Source: a virus
Length of the DNA stretch: 39,822 nt
IMG/VR virus record: IMGVR_UViG_3300045116_000081
Location: 1-39,822 of that record
Direction: 5' to 3' (one strand)
Below the pieces are notes generated by a model. That model saw nothing but the letters and a program-made list of their open reading frames with translations. It did no database searches and was not told the origin of the DNA. Numbering within the stretch: the stretch's first letter is position 1; every line of letters starts with the position of its first letter. This document shows, one piece after another, positions 15,967-25,053 of the stretch. The position numbers were made by a program, and so were the translations under genes.

Positions 15967-16470
15967 ATGCAAACTCAATCATCATTTTATCGTGATGCTA
16001 ACCGTGTACCGATTACGACAGACGGTTTAATTACAAAGAAAACTATTACTTTTGATGGTGGTACTACCGATGCATGGGGAGATGATAACGGTGCATTGGA
16101 TGGTGCCGCTATTTTTACTGTCACAGGATTGGTGTTTGCAAGGGTGATAGGGGTTTGCACCACTAATCTTACCGGAAACACAGCCACGGTAGAGGTTGGT
16201 ATTTCTGGTGCGACATCAATCTTTATGCCTACAGAAACAGCTACTCAAATTGACGCTGGTCAGATTTGGATCAATGACGCAGGGAATGCCACTTATGCCA
16301 TAGTCGGTGAAGAAGAAGCGGCGGCTGATAACTTGCCACTATACCTATTAAATGGAAACGATATCATATTGACTGTTGGGACAGCAGATGTGACGGCTGG
16401 TGTTATTGATTTCTACTGTTTGTGGAGACCAATTTCAACCGATGCAGACGTAGAAGCTTCAACCAATTAA
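15967..16470 (+). CDS. Small beta-rich structural protein
   Basis: The 167-residue product (MQTQSSFYRDANRVPITTDG...) follows AAAGAGG at the usual distance; a TTG two codons earlier is less well spaced. It is rich in Thr, Gly, Ala and short beta strands, with a VIDFYCLWRPIST end typical of small phage virion proteins. Likely a head or decoration protein. No family named. Confidence 0.6.
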   Translation: MQTQSSFYRDANRVPITTDGLITKKTITFDGGTTDAWGDDNGALDGAAIFTVTGLVFARVIGVCTTNLTGNTATVEVGISGATSIFMPTETATQIDAGQIWINDAGNATYAIVGEEEAAADNLPLYLLNGNDIILTVGTADVTAGVIDFYCLWRPISTDADVEASTN

Positions 16471-16505
16471 TAAATAATATAAATTTAGAAGGGAGAGCAT
16501 TGAAA

Positions 16506-17114
16506 ATGCCAAACGAATCAGCCCAAGACATTTTAATTGTCAAAAACATCGACCTGAACTGCAATGATGTGGACGAAGAAGGAAACTCACATCAGGATTT
16601 TTTTCAAGTTAAGTGGGATAGTTACCCACAACGTATTCGACCAGGACTCACAAGACGAATGCCACGTTATTTAGCTGAGCATTTTGCCAAACATCTGGCT
16701 GATCATGTGTTAATTAAGAAAGAAACAAGCGAAGGTAAAGTCGGATTGATAAATCATCCCGTGGAAAGACCAAAAGTATTATCAGAAATTCTTGTGGCGG
16801 TGGATGAATACTATTTACCACAAGATAAAAAGTCAGACGGAGAGAAAATTTCCGATGAAGTCGACAAAATGAACGTAGAACAGGAGATTGATCTTGGAGA
16901 AGTGCCAAACAAAGCAGTTGGGGTGTTGGCAAAAGGTACCGATGTACCAGTTGATGAAGAAAAATCGAACACAGAGGCACCTGTGGTCAATTTAAACGAT
17001 GAAAATAAGCTTCCAAGTATAAATGAGCTAAGAAAAGCATGTAAAGATATGGGAATTGAAGTATTAAACACCGACACTAAGGAAGTATTAGCCAAAAAGC
17101 TTAGAGAGTTTTAA
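16506..17114 (+). CDS. Hypothetical protein with C-terminal SAP/HeH-like motif
   Basis: The 202-residue protein starts at ATG 16506 with GAAGGGAGAG eight bases upstream. The N-terminal half (to about 95) is compact and includes FFQVKWDSYPQRIRPGLTRRM and a basic helix. An acidic linker follows. The last 35 residues (PSINELRKACKDMGIEVL..., ending VLAKKLREF) match the helix-extended-helix pattern of SAP or Rho-N-type nucleic-acid-binding motifs. Its place among structural genes suggests a head-completion or DNA-associated protein. Confidence 0.55.
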   Translation: MPNESAQDILIVKNIDLNCNDVDEEGNSHQDFFQVKWDSYPQRIRPGLTRRMPRYLAEHFAKHLADHVLIKKETSEGKVGLINHPVERPKVLSEILVAVDEYYLPQDKKSDGEKISDEVDKMNVEQEIDLGEVPNKAVGVLAKGTDVPVDEEKSNTEAPVVNLNDENKLPSINELRKACKDMGIEVLNTDTKEVLAKKLREF

Positions 17115-17716
17115 TGCAACAAAATCCTTTTGACGCAGCCAAATTAGAGCTGGAAAAACTGGAAATAAGAAAACAGGAGTTGATGCATATCCTGCCCGGT
17201 TTGGAGTCAAAAGCTAAAAACATTGATATTGAGATAATTTCTAAACAGAAAATTGTTGATAAGTTAAATCGTGACATTGCTTTAGCCCAAGAAAACCTAA
17301 AAAAGGAGCAGGAGTTAAACGAAAAAGAAAAAGATCTTATCGAAGAAAAATTGAAACTAAGAGAGGAAATTAAGGCATTGGGAGATTCAGAGGCACAATT
17401 CAATGAAAAGGAAGCTAAACTTGAAGAGCTGGAAATAAACTTAGAACAACAAAGAATATCGGTGGAACAGCGTGCAGTCAGTATCGAAAATACAGCTAAA
17501 AGCGTTATGGAAATGGAATCTAAAATAAGACCGTTGCTTGATAAGATTGAAAAACAAGCTGAAGAATTAAACAAATATCATCGGGACTTAAAAATTAAAG
17601 AGGACACAATCAGATCAAGGGCTTTTGTGTTAAAGCAGAAAGAAAATGAAATCCATAAACGAGAGGTAATGTTAAACGATAGGATTGATACAATAAAAAC
17701 TCACGAGAAATTGTGA
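17114..17716 (+). CDS. Long coiled-coil protein
   Basis: The 200-residue product is almost wholly heptad-patterned and charged (for example KLELEKLEIRKQELMHI and EEKLKLREEIKALG), predicting a single rod-like coiled coil. Its ATG overlaps the previous stop (TAATG), so translation is probably coupled. It might be a structural rod or assembly factor. The promoter at 17713 overlaps its stop codon. Confidence 0.6.
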   Translation: MQQNPFDAAKLELEKLEIRKQELMHILPGLESKAKNIDIEIISKQKIVDKLNRDIALAQENLKKEQELNEKEKDLIEEKLKLREEIKALGDSEAQFNEKEAKLEELEINLEQQRISVEQRAVSIENTAKSVMEMESKIRPLLDKIEKQAEELNKYHRDLKIKEDTIRSRAFVLKQKENEIHKREVMLNDRIDTIKTHEKL

Positions 17717-17722
17717 TATAAT
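17713..17722 (+). promoter_or_regulatory. Extended -10 promoter (GTGATATAAT)
   Basis: Exact copy followed by TTAAGAGG. The expected transcript begins near 17729 and meets a terminator hairpin after roughly 15-35 bases, an unusual order. Confidence 0.7.
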
Positions 17723-17743
17723 TAAGTTAAGAGGCTTTGAAAG

Positions 17744-17766
17744 ACCCATCAAATAATGGGTTTTTT
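17744..17766 (+). terminator. Intrinsic terminator directly after a promoter
   Basis: ACCCAT at 17744-17749 pairs with ATGGGT at 17756-17761 (loop CAAATA), followed by T residues to 17766. It could end the upstream operon while also attenuating the promoter at 17713. Confidence 0.75.
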
Positions 17767-17781
17767 AATTAGGAGAATACT

Positions 17782-18291
17782 ATGTCCAGACCAAAAGGAA
17801 TACCCGCATGGAATAAAGGAATGAAAGAACAAGCAGAAATCGATGAAATAAATTTGGCTTATGACCTTGCCGAGATGGTTATCGATGCCAGGATTAAAAA
17901 AGGCTTAACACAACAAGAGTTAGCGAATTTATCTGGCATGCTGCAACCAGCAATAGCCAGGATCGAATCTGGAGAAGGCATCCCTTCGTTATCATCCCTC
18001 CAAAAAATAGCAAAAGCATTGGGGACGAAACTAATTGCTCCGAAATTTGAAATGTTAGTAGAGGAAATAGATTTTTCGTATTTAGCAGAAACATCAATAC
18101 AAAAGGACATTAAGGAGGCGGCGATTCCTTTATATTTGCGATTTTTCCAATTATGGTCGCAATATCCAGAACTTAGATATAATATTAATAATGGCATTAC
18201 ATTATGCCACGCTCATCATCCTAAGAAGAGAGCGGAAGAAAAACAATTAATGCCTCTACTTAAAGGATTAGTTGCTTTAGATAGGAGTTAA
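17782..18291 (+). CDS. XRE-type HTH protein embedded in HNH-endonuclease remnants
   Basis: The 169-residue chimera has three parts. It opens with KGIPAWNKGM, the NUMOD3-like motif that often precedes HNH homing endonucleases. Residues about 27-85 are an XRE/Cro helix-turn-helix (GLTQQELANLSGML, then AIARIESGEGIPSLSSLQKIAKAL). The end (127-150) reads QYPELRYNINNGITLCHAHH, the characteristic last part of phage HNH nucleases. The first catalytic half of HNH is missing, so nuclease activity is doubtful. It could be a DNA-binding regulator born from a homing endonuclease. It sits behind a promoter-terminator pair. Confidence 0.75.
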   Translation: MSRPKGIPAWNKGMKEQAEIDEINLAYDLAEMVIDARIKKGLTQQELANLSGMLQPAIARIESGEGIPSLSSLQKIAKALGTKLIAPKFEMLVEEIDFSYLAETSIQKDIKEAAIPLYLRFFQLWSQYPELRYNINNGITLCHAHHPKKRAEEKQLMPLLKGLVALDRS

Positions 18292-18292
18292 T

Positions 18293-18733
18293 TTGGCAGA
18301 TGCAAAACGTGATGCAAATAGAATAGCGACTCTATTAGGCGTGTCAAACGCAGACAATATCACTCCTTTACTTATTTTACTTGATTCAGTGACCTCTAGG
18401 TTACTGGTCAACTCAACAATTACTGGGAATGTGTCTGTTGTATCAGGTGTTACTGGTATTGCAGATGGACGAAAGGTAGTGGCAACGGCTGGGTCAAGAG
18501 AAACGTTGGTAGCCGCAACTACTTCCTGTAAAAAGGTAGATATTGTTGCAGAACTTGATAATACTGGAGTCATTGTAGTTGGTGGTTCAACTGTGGTGGC
18601 AGCAGCAGCAACACGACGAGGTGTACCACTCGAAGCAGGAGACTCATACTCAATGGAAATAGACGACCTTGTCGACATTTATCTTGATACAACTGTAAAT
18701 GGAGACGGTGTCACGTTCATTTATTACACATAA
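18293..18733 (+). CDS. Small virion protein, likely tail or head-fibre associated
   Basis: The 146-residue product uses a TTG start with AGGAG six to seven bases upstream. The sequence (VSVVSGVTGIADGRKVVATAG, then VGGSTVVAAAATRRGVPLEAGDS and GDGVTFIYY) resembles a small beta-sandwich domain found in many phage structural proteins, with the typical I(V)VGGSxVVA and GVPLxAGDS strands. It directly precedes the large fibre gene and may be its partner. Confidence 0.65.
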   Translation: MADAKRDANRIATLLGVSNADNITPLLILLDSVTSRLLVNSTITGNVSVVSGVTGIADGRKVVATAGSRETLVAATTSCKKVDIVAELDNTGVIVVGGSTVVAAAATRRGVPLEAGDSYSMEIDDLVDIYLDTTVNGDGVTFIYYT

Positions 18734-18742
18734 GGAGATTAT

Positions 18743-21649
18743 ATGAGTTCAAATAGAGTAGAACGGTCACAAAGGAATATTGGTCCCAATAAAATGTATT
18801 TTGCGGAGATTAGCACACCTACTACTAATCCAGCATCAAATGGTATTTTTTTGTATGCCAAGGATGATGGAGCTGGAGTAACTGTATTATTCACCATGGA
18901 CTCAAATGGAACAGAATCTCAGCTTGGGACTGGTGGAGGCGGTGGGGGGGCAACTACTTTAGACGCACTCAACGACGTTACCATATCGAGCATTGCCAAC
19001 CTCAATGCATTAATTTACAATGCGACCTCATCTCAATGGGAGAATGTGGCATTAGATCACACGGTTCACTTATCAAATGTAGGAACTAATACGCACGCTC
19101 AAATAGACTCCCATATTTCAGCTTCAACTAGCGTTCATGGCATAACAAATACTTCAGACCTGGCATTAATTAGCGGAAGCGTTGCTCAGTTTGCGAATCA
19201 TTCCCATACTGTTTTAACAGATATAGGGACAAATACACACGCTCAAATAGACACTCACATCGCAAACTCTGGGATTCATCCGACAGACAGCGGACTGGTT
19301 CATACAACTGGGAATGAGACGGTCAACGGAATAAAAACATTCGGTTCTATACCTATTTTGCCAGCATCTAACCCAACAACTGATAATCAAGCAGTTAGAA
19401 AGGCATACGTTGATTCTATCGCTATGGGTCTTATTCCAAAAGACGCTTGTGTAGCTGCTACAACAGGTAATATTACACTATCAGGAGAACAAACTATTGA
19501 CGGAGTATCAGTAGTAGCTGGGAATCGTGTTTTGGTTAAGAACCAATCAACAGGAACACAAAATGGTATTTATGTGGCTTCTGCTGGTGCATGGAGCCGT
19601 GCGACTGATTATGACGCATCTGCTGAAGTCCAAGAGGGAACATTTACATTTGTATCTAGTGGAACCGTTAACGGTGGGTACCAATTTGTTCAATTAACTG
19701 TCGATCCTATTCTAGATACTAATACTTTGTCATTTTCTCAAGTTGGACAGACTACTTCATATACTGGCTCGCTTGGAGTAGAGTTAGTGGGAAATGATTT
19801 CAGAGCTGACTTGCTAGCTAGTGGTGCTTTGGGATTAACTGGCAATGAACTTAAGGTTAATGTCGATAACTCATCAATTGAGATATCTAGTAATGCTTTG
19901 CAAATAAAAGCACTCGGTGTTACTAATGCCATGTTGGCTGGTTCAATTGATTTAACTACCAAAGTGACAGGAGATTTACCATTCGCTAACTTGGCACAAG
20001 GTTCTGCTTTGTCAGTACTAGGCGTAACTGGAAATTCGACTGCTGACGTTGCTTCTATTGCGGCTGGATCTGATCATCAAGTTTTAAGGAGAAGCGGAAC
20101 TGCTTTAGCATTCGGAGCGGTCAATTTAGCCTCCGCTAATGCCGTAACTGGACTCTTGCCATCGGCTAACTTAGCGACTGTGGCGATAGCCCAAGGCGGA
20201 ACCAATATAACAACTTATACGACTGGTGATTTATTATACGCTTCTGCGACTAATACTTTATCTAAACTAGGAATCGGAGCGGAAGGTACTGTTTTAACTG
20301 TCGCCAGTGGAGTACCTGTTTGGGCGACTGCAACAGGAGGATCAGGTGCAGGAGCAGGAGGATCATTTGCCATTCCTAGGGCAGATAGAAGAAAAGTCGC
20401 ATTCGAGAACTTCTTTGGGGCTGGATCATCAGCCGGGTTTGCAAGTGTTTCGAATAGCTCTATGACATCAACAACTAACGATTCAACTATTCAAGGTGGA
20501 ACCATTACAACTGGTGCAGTAGCTGGATCTCAGGTTTATGCGCGCGTATTAAGCACGGTTATGTATCTTTTAAGAGGTCACAGCCCAACGTATATTTTTC
20601 ATTTCAAAACTGGTCCTGATATTACAGCCACCCGTATTTGGGCTGGATTACTTTCGGCAGCACCAACCAACGCAGATACATTAGGAACAACTCATGGATT
20701 GGCGTTGAGATACTCAAGTGTAGCAGGAGACACAACATGGAAGTATATTACTAGCGATGGATCAAGCCAAACCGTAACAGATTCTGGACTATCAGTCGCA
20801 ATTAATACTGTATATACATTGAAAATCGTTGTTGACGCAAGCGTACCAAACGTCACTTTTACTCTTAACGGCGGGAATAGTCAAACAATTACCACTACTC
20901 TTCCTGGAGCAACAACTGCATTAGGTATATACAATGCTTTAATCGGAACGACCACATCAACGAGAAGTATGATACTCTCAAGATTATATTGCGAGTGGGA
21001 AGGTTCACCGATTGCAGACACAGCTCCGGCTGATGCTACATATGTCACTCTTGGCACAAGCTCTGGTTTATCGAACGAAAGGGTTTTAACGGCTGGAGAA
21101 GGCATAGACTTAACAGACGCAGGTGCAGGATCAACCATCACTGTTTCAGGAGAGGATGCTACCGATTCCAATAAGGGTATCGTTGAACTTGCTATCGCAT
21201 CTGAAGTTAATACGGGAACCGATGCCACGAGAGCCATTACCCCTGATGCATTGGCTGGGTCTAATGCAGGAATTAGATACATCAATTCATCTCTAAACGG
21301 AACTACTGCTCTAACGACCAGCGAAAAAGTATATTTCAGGATTCCTGCAGCTTTCAACGGAATGAATTTGGTATCTGTAACCGCCAGTGTAGGGACAGGA
21401 GCCGCTGGATCATCTTCAAGTGGTACGCCAACATTCACTGTTAAAAATGTTACTGATAATAACCAGATGCTTTCAACATCATTAACTGTGGACGCTAATG
21501 AATACACTTCTGCAACAGCCGCTGTAGCCGCCGTAATTGATACAACTAAAGATGATGTAGCGACAGATGACTTAATAGAAATAGCGGTCACAACTTCTGG
21601 AACTGGTGTGACTTATGCGAATGTTACATGCGGATTCCAGTTACCATAG
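18743..21649 (+). CDS. Large tail fibre protein
   Basis: This 968-residue protein is the largest gene in the window. The N-terminus (residues 1-70, NIGPNKMYFAEISTPTTNPASNG) is an attachment domain followed by a polyglycine hinge. The THAQID(S/T)HI segment occurs twice, around residues 115 and 170. A region with VVAGNRVLVKNQSTGTQNGIYVA is a domain common in phage fibres. Residues about 560-770 form a jelly-roll or concanavalin-like lectin domain, followed by beta-rich C-terminal repeats. It probably binds host surface glycans. Confidence 0.82.
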   Translation: MSSNRVERSQRNIGPNKMYFAEISTPTTNPASNGIFLYAKDDGAGVTVLFTMDSNGTESQLGTGGGGGGATTLDALNDVTISSIANLNALIYNATSSQWENVALDHTVHLSNVGTNTHAQIDSHISASTSVHGITNTSDLALISGSVAQFANHSHTVLTDIGTNTHAQIDTHIANSGIHPTDSGLVHTTGNETVNGIKTFGSIPILPASNPTTDNQAVRKAYVDSIAMGLIPKDACVAATTGNITLSGEQTIDGVSVVAGNRVLVKNQSTGTQNGIYVASAGAWSRATDYDASAEVQEGTFTFVSSGTVNGGYQFVQLTVDPILDTNTLSFSQVGQTTSYTGSLGVELVGNDFRADLLASGALGLTGNELKVNVDNSSIEISSNALQIKALGVTNAMLAGSIDLTTKVTGDLPFANLAQGSALSVLGVTGNSTADVASIAAGSDHQVLRRSGTALAFGAVNLASANAVTGLLPSANLATVAIAQGGTNITTYTTGDLLYASATNTLSKLGIGAEGTVLTVASGVPVWATATGGSGAGAGGSFAIPRADRRKVAFENFFGAGSSAGFASVSNSSMTSTTNDSTIQGGTITTGAVAGSQVYARVLSTVMYLLRGHSPTYIFHFKTGPDITATRIWAGLLSAAPTNADTLGTTHGLALRYSSVAGDTTWKYITSDGSSQTVTDSGLSVAINTVYTLKIVVDASVPNVTFTLNGGNSQTITTTLPGATTALGIYNALIGTTTSTRSMILSRLYCEWEGSPIADTAPADATYVTLGTSSGLSNERVLTAGEGIDLTDAGAGSTITVSGEDATDSNKGIVELAIASEVNTGTDATRAITPDALAGSNAGIRYINSSLNGTTALTTSEKVYFRIPAAFNGMNLVSVTASVGTGAAGSSSSGTPTFTVKNVTDNNQMLSTSLTVDANEYTSATAAVAAVIDTTKDDVATDDLIEIAVTTSGTGVTYANVTCGFQLP

Positions 21650-21657
21650 GAGATTAA

Positions 21658-22038
21658 ATGAAAACTTTAGGAGATATCGGGGATTTAATTGATAAAAACC
21701 CAGAGTCAAAAGATGGCATAAAGTTAACCGCATTTTCAGAATTAGTATTGCCATTCAAATTTGAAACAAAAGGCGGAAAAGTTGTCGTGGTTGACTCCAT
21801 TAAAGTTAACGAAAAAATAGGGGCTTTGGAGTTATTTGTTTTAGTGGATGATAAGCCATGGAGTGGAGACGGCATCATGCAATTCATCAATCCGCCTATT
21901 TTAGTACCTGATGGAACTAAGTCAACAATTACAAATGAAATAGATGGCGAAAAATACGAATTGGAAGTGGATAATTTTAAGGAAGATTTAGACGAAGCAC
22001 TTAAGCAGATAGTTGAGCAAACGATCGGAGATAAATAA
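21658..22038 (+). CDS. Hypothetical virion-associated protein (126 aa)
   Basis: The 126-residue protein lies between fibre genes, nearly touching both. It has a beta-rich core (KLTAFSELVLPFKFETKGGKVVVVD) and an acidic C-terminal helix. A fibre chaperone or small tail component is possible from context. No family is recognised. Confidence 0.55.
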   Translation: MKTLGDIGDLIDKNPESKDGIKLTAFSELVLPFKFETKGGKVVVVDSIKVNEKIGALELFVLVDDKPWSGDGIMQFINPPILVPDGTKSTITNEIDGEKYELEVDNFKEDLDEALKQIVEQTIGDK

Positions 22039-22724
22039 TGGCTACTTTAACTATTTATCCAGATGCAAGCACAGGAGCAACAACTTGTGATGCTCCTATT
22101 CAAACTGCCGCAGAAGCGAGTTGGGCGGCGGCAAGAGGTGCTTCATCAGGAACAGCTTATCCGAATGATTCTAATACTTTTGTAATGCAAATTTTTCAAA
22201 ATGATTTAGGTGACGTTTTTAGGATTATTAGGTCTATATTTACTTTTGATACTTCGGTGGGCGGAACAAATCCGCTAAGCGGTGCTACTATAAACTCTGC
22301 GACCTTTTCTATTTATGGAACTTCTAAAGCAGACGCTGCTGGTTATGCTTATGACACCTGTGTAGTTGGTGCTACCCCTGCGGCAAATAATTCCATTGCT
22401 AATGGTGATTTTGACCAATTAGGAACAACACTTTATTCATCAGTTAAAACTTATGCTGATTTCTCTACCACTGGATACAATGACTATACTTTGAATGCTA
22501 CTGGTATCGCTGCTATTGCTACAACGGGGATTACAGCACTAGGTATTAGAAATAAAAACTATGATATAGATAATGTTTCGCCAGGATTAGGTCCTGAGCA
22601 AGGAACAGCAGAGAGAACAGATATTTATTTTGCAGACCAAACAGGTACGACTAATGACCCTAAGCTGGTAATAGATTATACGGCTGCAGCAACTACTTTT
22701 ATACCCATTGTTAGTATTATTTAG
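22038..22724 (+). CDS. DNRLRE-like beta-sandwich, possible adhesin
   Basis: The 228-residue protein overlaps the previous stop by one base. It shows the layout of DNRLRE/CBM-like beta-sandwich domains: an N-terminal strand TLTIYPDAST, then IRSIFTFDTS, ATINSATFSIYG, DYTLNATGIAAIATTGITALGIRN, and a final PKLVIDYTA. In phages such domains sit on fibres and bind sugars or polymers. Confidence 0.6.
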   Translation: MATLTIYPDASTGATTCDAPIQTAAEASWAAARGASSGTAYPNDSNTFVMQIFQNDLGDVFRIIRSIFTFDTSVGGTNPLSGATINSATFSIYGTSKADAAGYAYDTCVVGATPAANNSIANGDFDQLGTTLYSSVKTYADFSTTGYNDYTLNATGIAAIATTGITALGIRNKNYDIDNVSPGLGPEQGTAERTDIYFADQTGTTNDPKLVIDYTAAATTFIPIVSII

Positions 22725-22731
22725 GAATTAT

Positions 22732-22908
22732 ATGGCAAATCCCAATAATACAAATTGGACAGAAAATCAGGATTATGACGATAAATTTGCGTCATTACCG
22801 TCTTTTGATAGTGCAACATTAGAGTATGATGACTCAGATACCCCTTTCGATGGTGTGACACTTGCAGGGGAAACAAAGATTAAAGTTAATAGAACTGACT
22901 GGACATAA
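22732..22908 (+). CDS. Small acidic hypothetical protein (58 aa)
   Basis: The 58-residue product (MANPNNTNWTENQDYDDKFA...) starts at ATG 22732 with TAGGA upstream. It is rich in Asp and Thr and ends in NRTDWT. Possibly a fibre accessory piece; no domain recognised. Confidence 0.5.
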   Translation: MANPNNTNWTENQDYDDKFASLPSFDSATLEYDDSDTPFDGVTLAGETKIKVNRTDWT

Positions 22909-22909
22909 A

Positions 22910-22919
22910 GTGATATAAT
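22910..22919 (+). promoter_or_regulatory. Extended -10 promoter (GTGATATAAT)
   Basis: Exact copy just after the small gene stop, followed by AAGAGG and an ATG at 22937. No -35. Confidence 0.75.
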
Positions 22920-22936
22920 ATAATTAAGAGGTTTAC

Positions 22937-24127
22937 ATGGCAAATTTTCCTACAAGTTTACCTAGTGCCACTACGGCAGGTTCGACAGACAAATTAAATA
23001 GTCCGTCTCATTCTGGTTTACATACTTCAACCGATGCAGAACTGGCAGCAATTGCAGCAAAGGTTGGTATTGATAGTTCAGCAGTCACCACGAGCCACGA
23101 CTACAAATTATCAGGAGTGACGGGGACTGACAAGGCTGTGTCTAAAACTGGCACGGAGACTTTGACAAATAAAACTCTGACATCGCCGGTGCTGACAACA
23201 CCAAAGATTACCACCTCAATCAATGATTCTAGTGGGAACGAGGTTATCAAAACTCCAGCGACAGCGTCGGCTGTAAACGAGTTAACTGTTACTAACTCTG
23301 CAACTGGCAACGCCGTTCAGTTGAGTGCCACTGGAGATGATACAAACATTGATTTACAGCTTTCAGGAAAGGGGACTGGACGTGTTTGGATATTGGATGA
23401 TGATGGATGGATCAAGGCTAATGAAACATGGACATACGCTTCAACGACTACTTATGGTGGTTCATCTGGTCAAAATACGACATACGCTGGTACTTTCACT
23501 ATTTCAGGTGACAAAACAGGCAAATATTCAGCTGGGATGTTGGTAAAATTTACCCAGACAACTGTCAAATACGCAAAAATAACAAAAGTTGCATATGGAT
23601 CACCAAACACAACTGTTACAATATTCTTGGGTACTGACTACTCCATAGCCAATGCTTCAATTACCGATCCATTTTACTCTCATAAAGAAACCCCCTATGG
23701 TTTTCCAACAGATAAATTAAAATGGACCGTTGAGGTAGTGGTGGAAACAAATTCAACCCAATCGCCAGGGACGCAAGATGTATGGTATAACCACGCATCA
23801 ATTTCATTGCCTCTTGGAACACCAATTGGGTATTACAGAGCTAGATTATCTTTAAGTAATGGTGGAGCCGGTTGTGCTGGTCAGGTGACTTTATCAACAG
23901 CCAACGATTCAGAATCAGATAATGATTGGACTTCAGGATATGGAGGATATGCGTTTAACGTTTCAACGACTCGTAGCGGAGCAACTCTTACAACACTTAA
24001 GAGAATGGCGTTGGCTGCGGATGATATTCTGTATCTAAACTGGAGATGGACTGTCACGGCTTCTTCTATGACCGTATCTGGAATTTATGGGGCTTACGAG
24101 CCAACAATAATTCGATTTGAATATTAA
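22937..24127 (+). CDS. Second tail fibre or receptor-binding protein
   Basis: The 396-residue protein begins FPTSLPSATTAGSTDKLNSPSHSGLHT, a head common in fibres. It has the recurrent TGTETLTNKTLTSPVLTTPKI motif and a TNIDLQLSGKGTGRVWI segment, both typical of phage fibre shafts. The C-terminal 200 residues form a beta-rich head (about 190-396) with a jelly-roll look. It has its own promoter, so its dosage may be set apart from the first fibre. Confidence 0.78.
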   Translation: MANFPTSLPSATTAGSTDKLNSPSHSGLHTSTDAELAAIAAKVGIDSSAVTTSHDYKLSGVTGTDKAVSKTGTETLTNKTLTSPVLTTPKITTSINDSSGNEVIKTPATASAVNELTVTNSATGNAVQLSATGDDTNIDLQLSGKGTGRVWILDDDGWIKANETWTYASTTTYGGSSGQNTTYAGTFTISGDKTGKYSAGMLVKFTQTTVKYAKITKVAYGSPNTTVTIFLGTDYSIANASITDPFYSHKETPYGFPTDKLKWTVEVVVETNSTQSPGTQDVWYNHASISLPLGTPIGYYRARLSLSNGGAGCAGQVTLSTANDSESDNDWTSGYGGYAFNVSTTRSGATLTTLKRMALAADDILYLNWRWTVTASSMTVSGIYGAYEPTIIRFEY

Positions 24128-24137
24128 GAGGTGATCA

Positions 24138-25046
24138 ATGTTAATTTGGGACGATGCTATAACAATATGTCAAGACGAATCGCAGGACTCTTCAGCGACA
24201 TCATTAGTTACTTTCAAAAGGTATATGAATTTGGGGTATAAAAAGATTTTGGCTCAACTCGGGAGACCAGTCACAGAAAACACCAAAACGGCTTTGACTG
24301 TAGCGAGCCAAGCCGCATATCAAGTACCGCCAGATTTTTTATTTATCAAATCTATTACTGTGACTGTTGGTTCGACGGTTTATCCTTTAATCGAAGAGGA
24401 GAGCCAAGAGAACTGGGACTTATTAAATATGACCGTTCAAACCGCTAGCATTCCTGAGAAGTTTTTTGTAAGACCAAGATTTGGGTATGGCGGAGCGGAA
24501 ATAGCTTTGTATCCAGTACCGAGCACCGCAGGATACACTATCACTATGGTATACGAGTCAACTGATAGGGATTTATCAAGAGACAAGTATATTACTGGCA
24601 CTGTTGCTTTAACTGGTGGAAGCGCCACTGTTACTGGAACTGGCACAACCTGGATTAGCCCTATGGTGGGTAGATATTTCAGTGTCAATGACGAATATGG
24701 AGACGGATACTGGTATCGGATAGTGAGTAGAATAAGCAATACATCTATTACATTAGAAAACGTATATGAGGGAGAAACGACATCTGCAAAATCATACGTT
24801 ATTGCGGAGGCTTTCAACTTACCAGAAGAAATGCAAGATTTACCTTGCCATTATGCACTGTCAAGATATTACAGCGGTAAACAAAATAGCGAGAAGATGT
24901 CAGAACACTTAGCTATTTTCAAAGCTGGGTTAGTTGATGGAAAAAGGACACACGGCACTAAAAGCAGAAACAGCATCATAAGAGATAGCTGGATCAGCAG
25001 GGCTCCGACATACCCTTATCATTTTCCAAGACAAATAACCAGCTAG
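24138..25046 (+). CDS. Head-tail adaptor-like protein (probable)
   Basis: The 302-residue protein begins with a helical domain (about 1-45, TFKRYMNLGYKKILAQLG). A beta domain follows containing YQVPPDFLFIKSITVTVGSTVYPL, an inserted beta region with GTGTTWISPMVGRYFSV, and a C-terminal helical return (LPEEMQDLPCHYALSRYYSGK). This order, helices then 'PPDFLxI' strands then helices, is typical of podovirus adaptor proteins that dock under the portal. The following gene looks like a nozzle, which supports the call. Confidence 0.6.
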   Translation: MLIWDDAITICQDESQDSSATSLVTFKRYMNLGYKKILAQLGRPVTENTKTALTVASQAAYQVPPDFLFIKSITVTVGSTVYPLIEEESQENWDLLNMTVQTASIPEKFFVRPRFGYGGAEIALYPVPSTAGYTITMVYESTDRDLSRDKYITGTVALTGGSATVTGTGTTWISPMVGRYFSVNDEYGDGYWYRIVSRISNTSITLENVYEGETTSAKSYVIAEAFNLPEEMQDLPCHYALSRYYSGKQNSEKMSEHLAIFKAGLVDGKRTHGTKSRNSIIRDSWISRAPTYPYHFPRQITS

Positions 25047-25053
25047 GAGTGGT

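Noticed and set aside
16422-16505. Earlier start for the gene ending at 17114
   Set aside because: It overlaps the previous gene, has Arg/Asn-rich out-of-frame-type sequence and no ribosome site; ATG 16506 is well placed.
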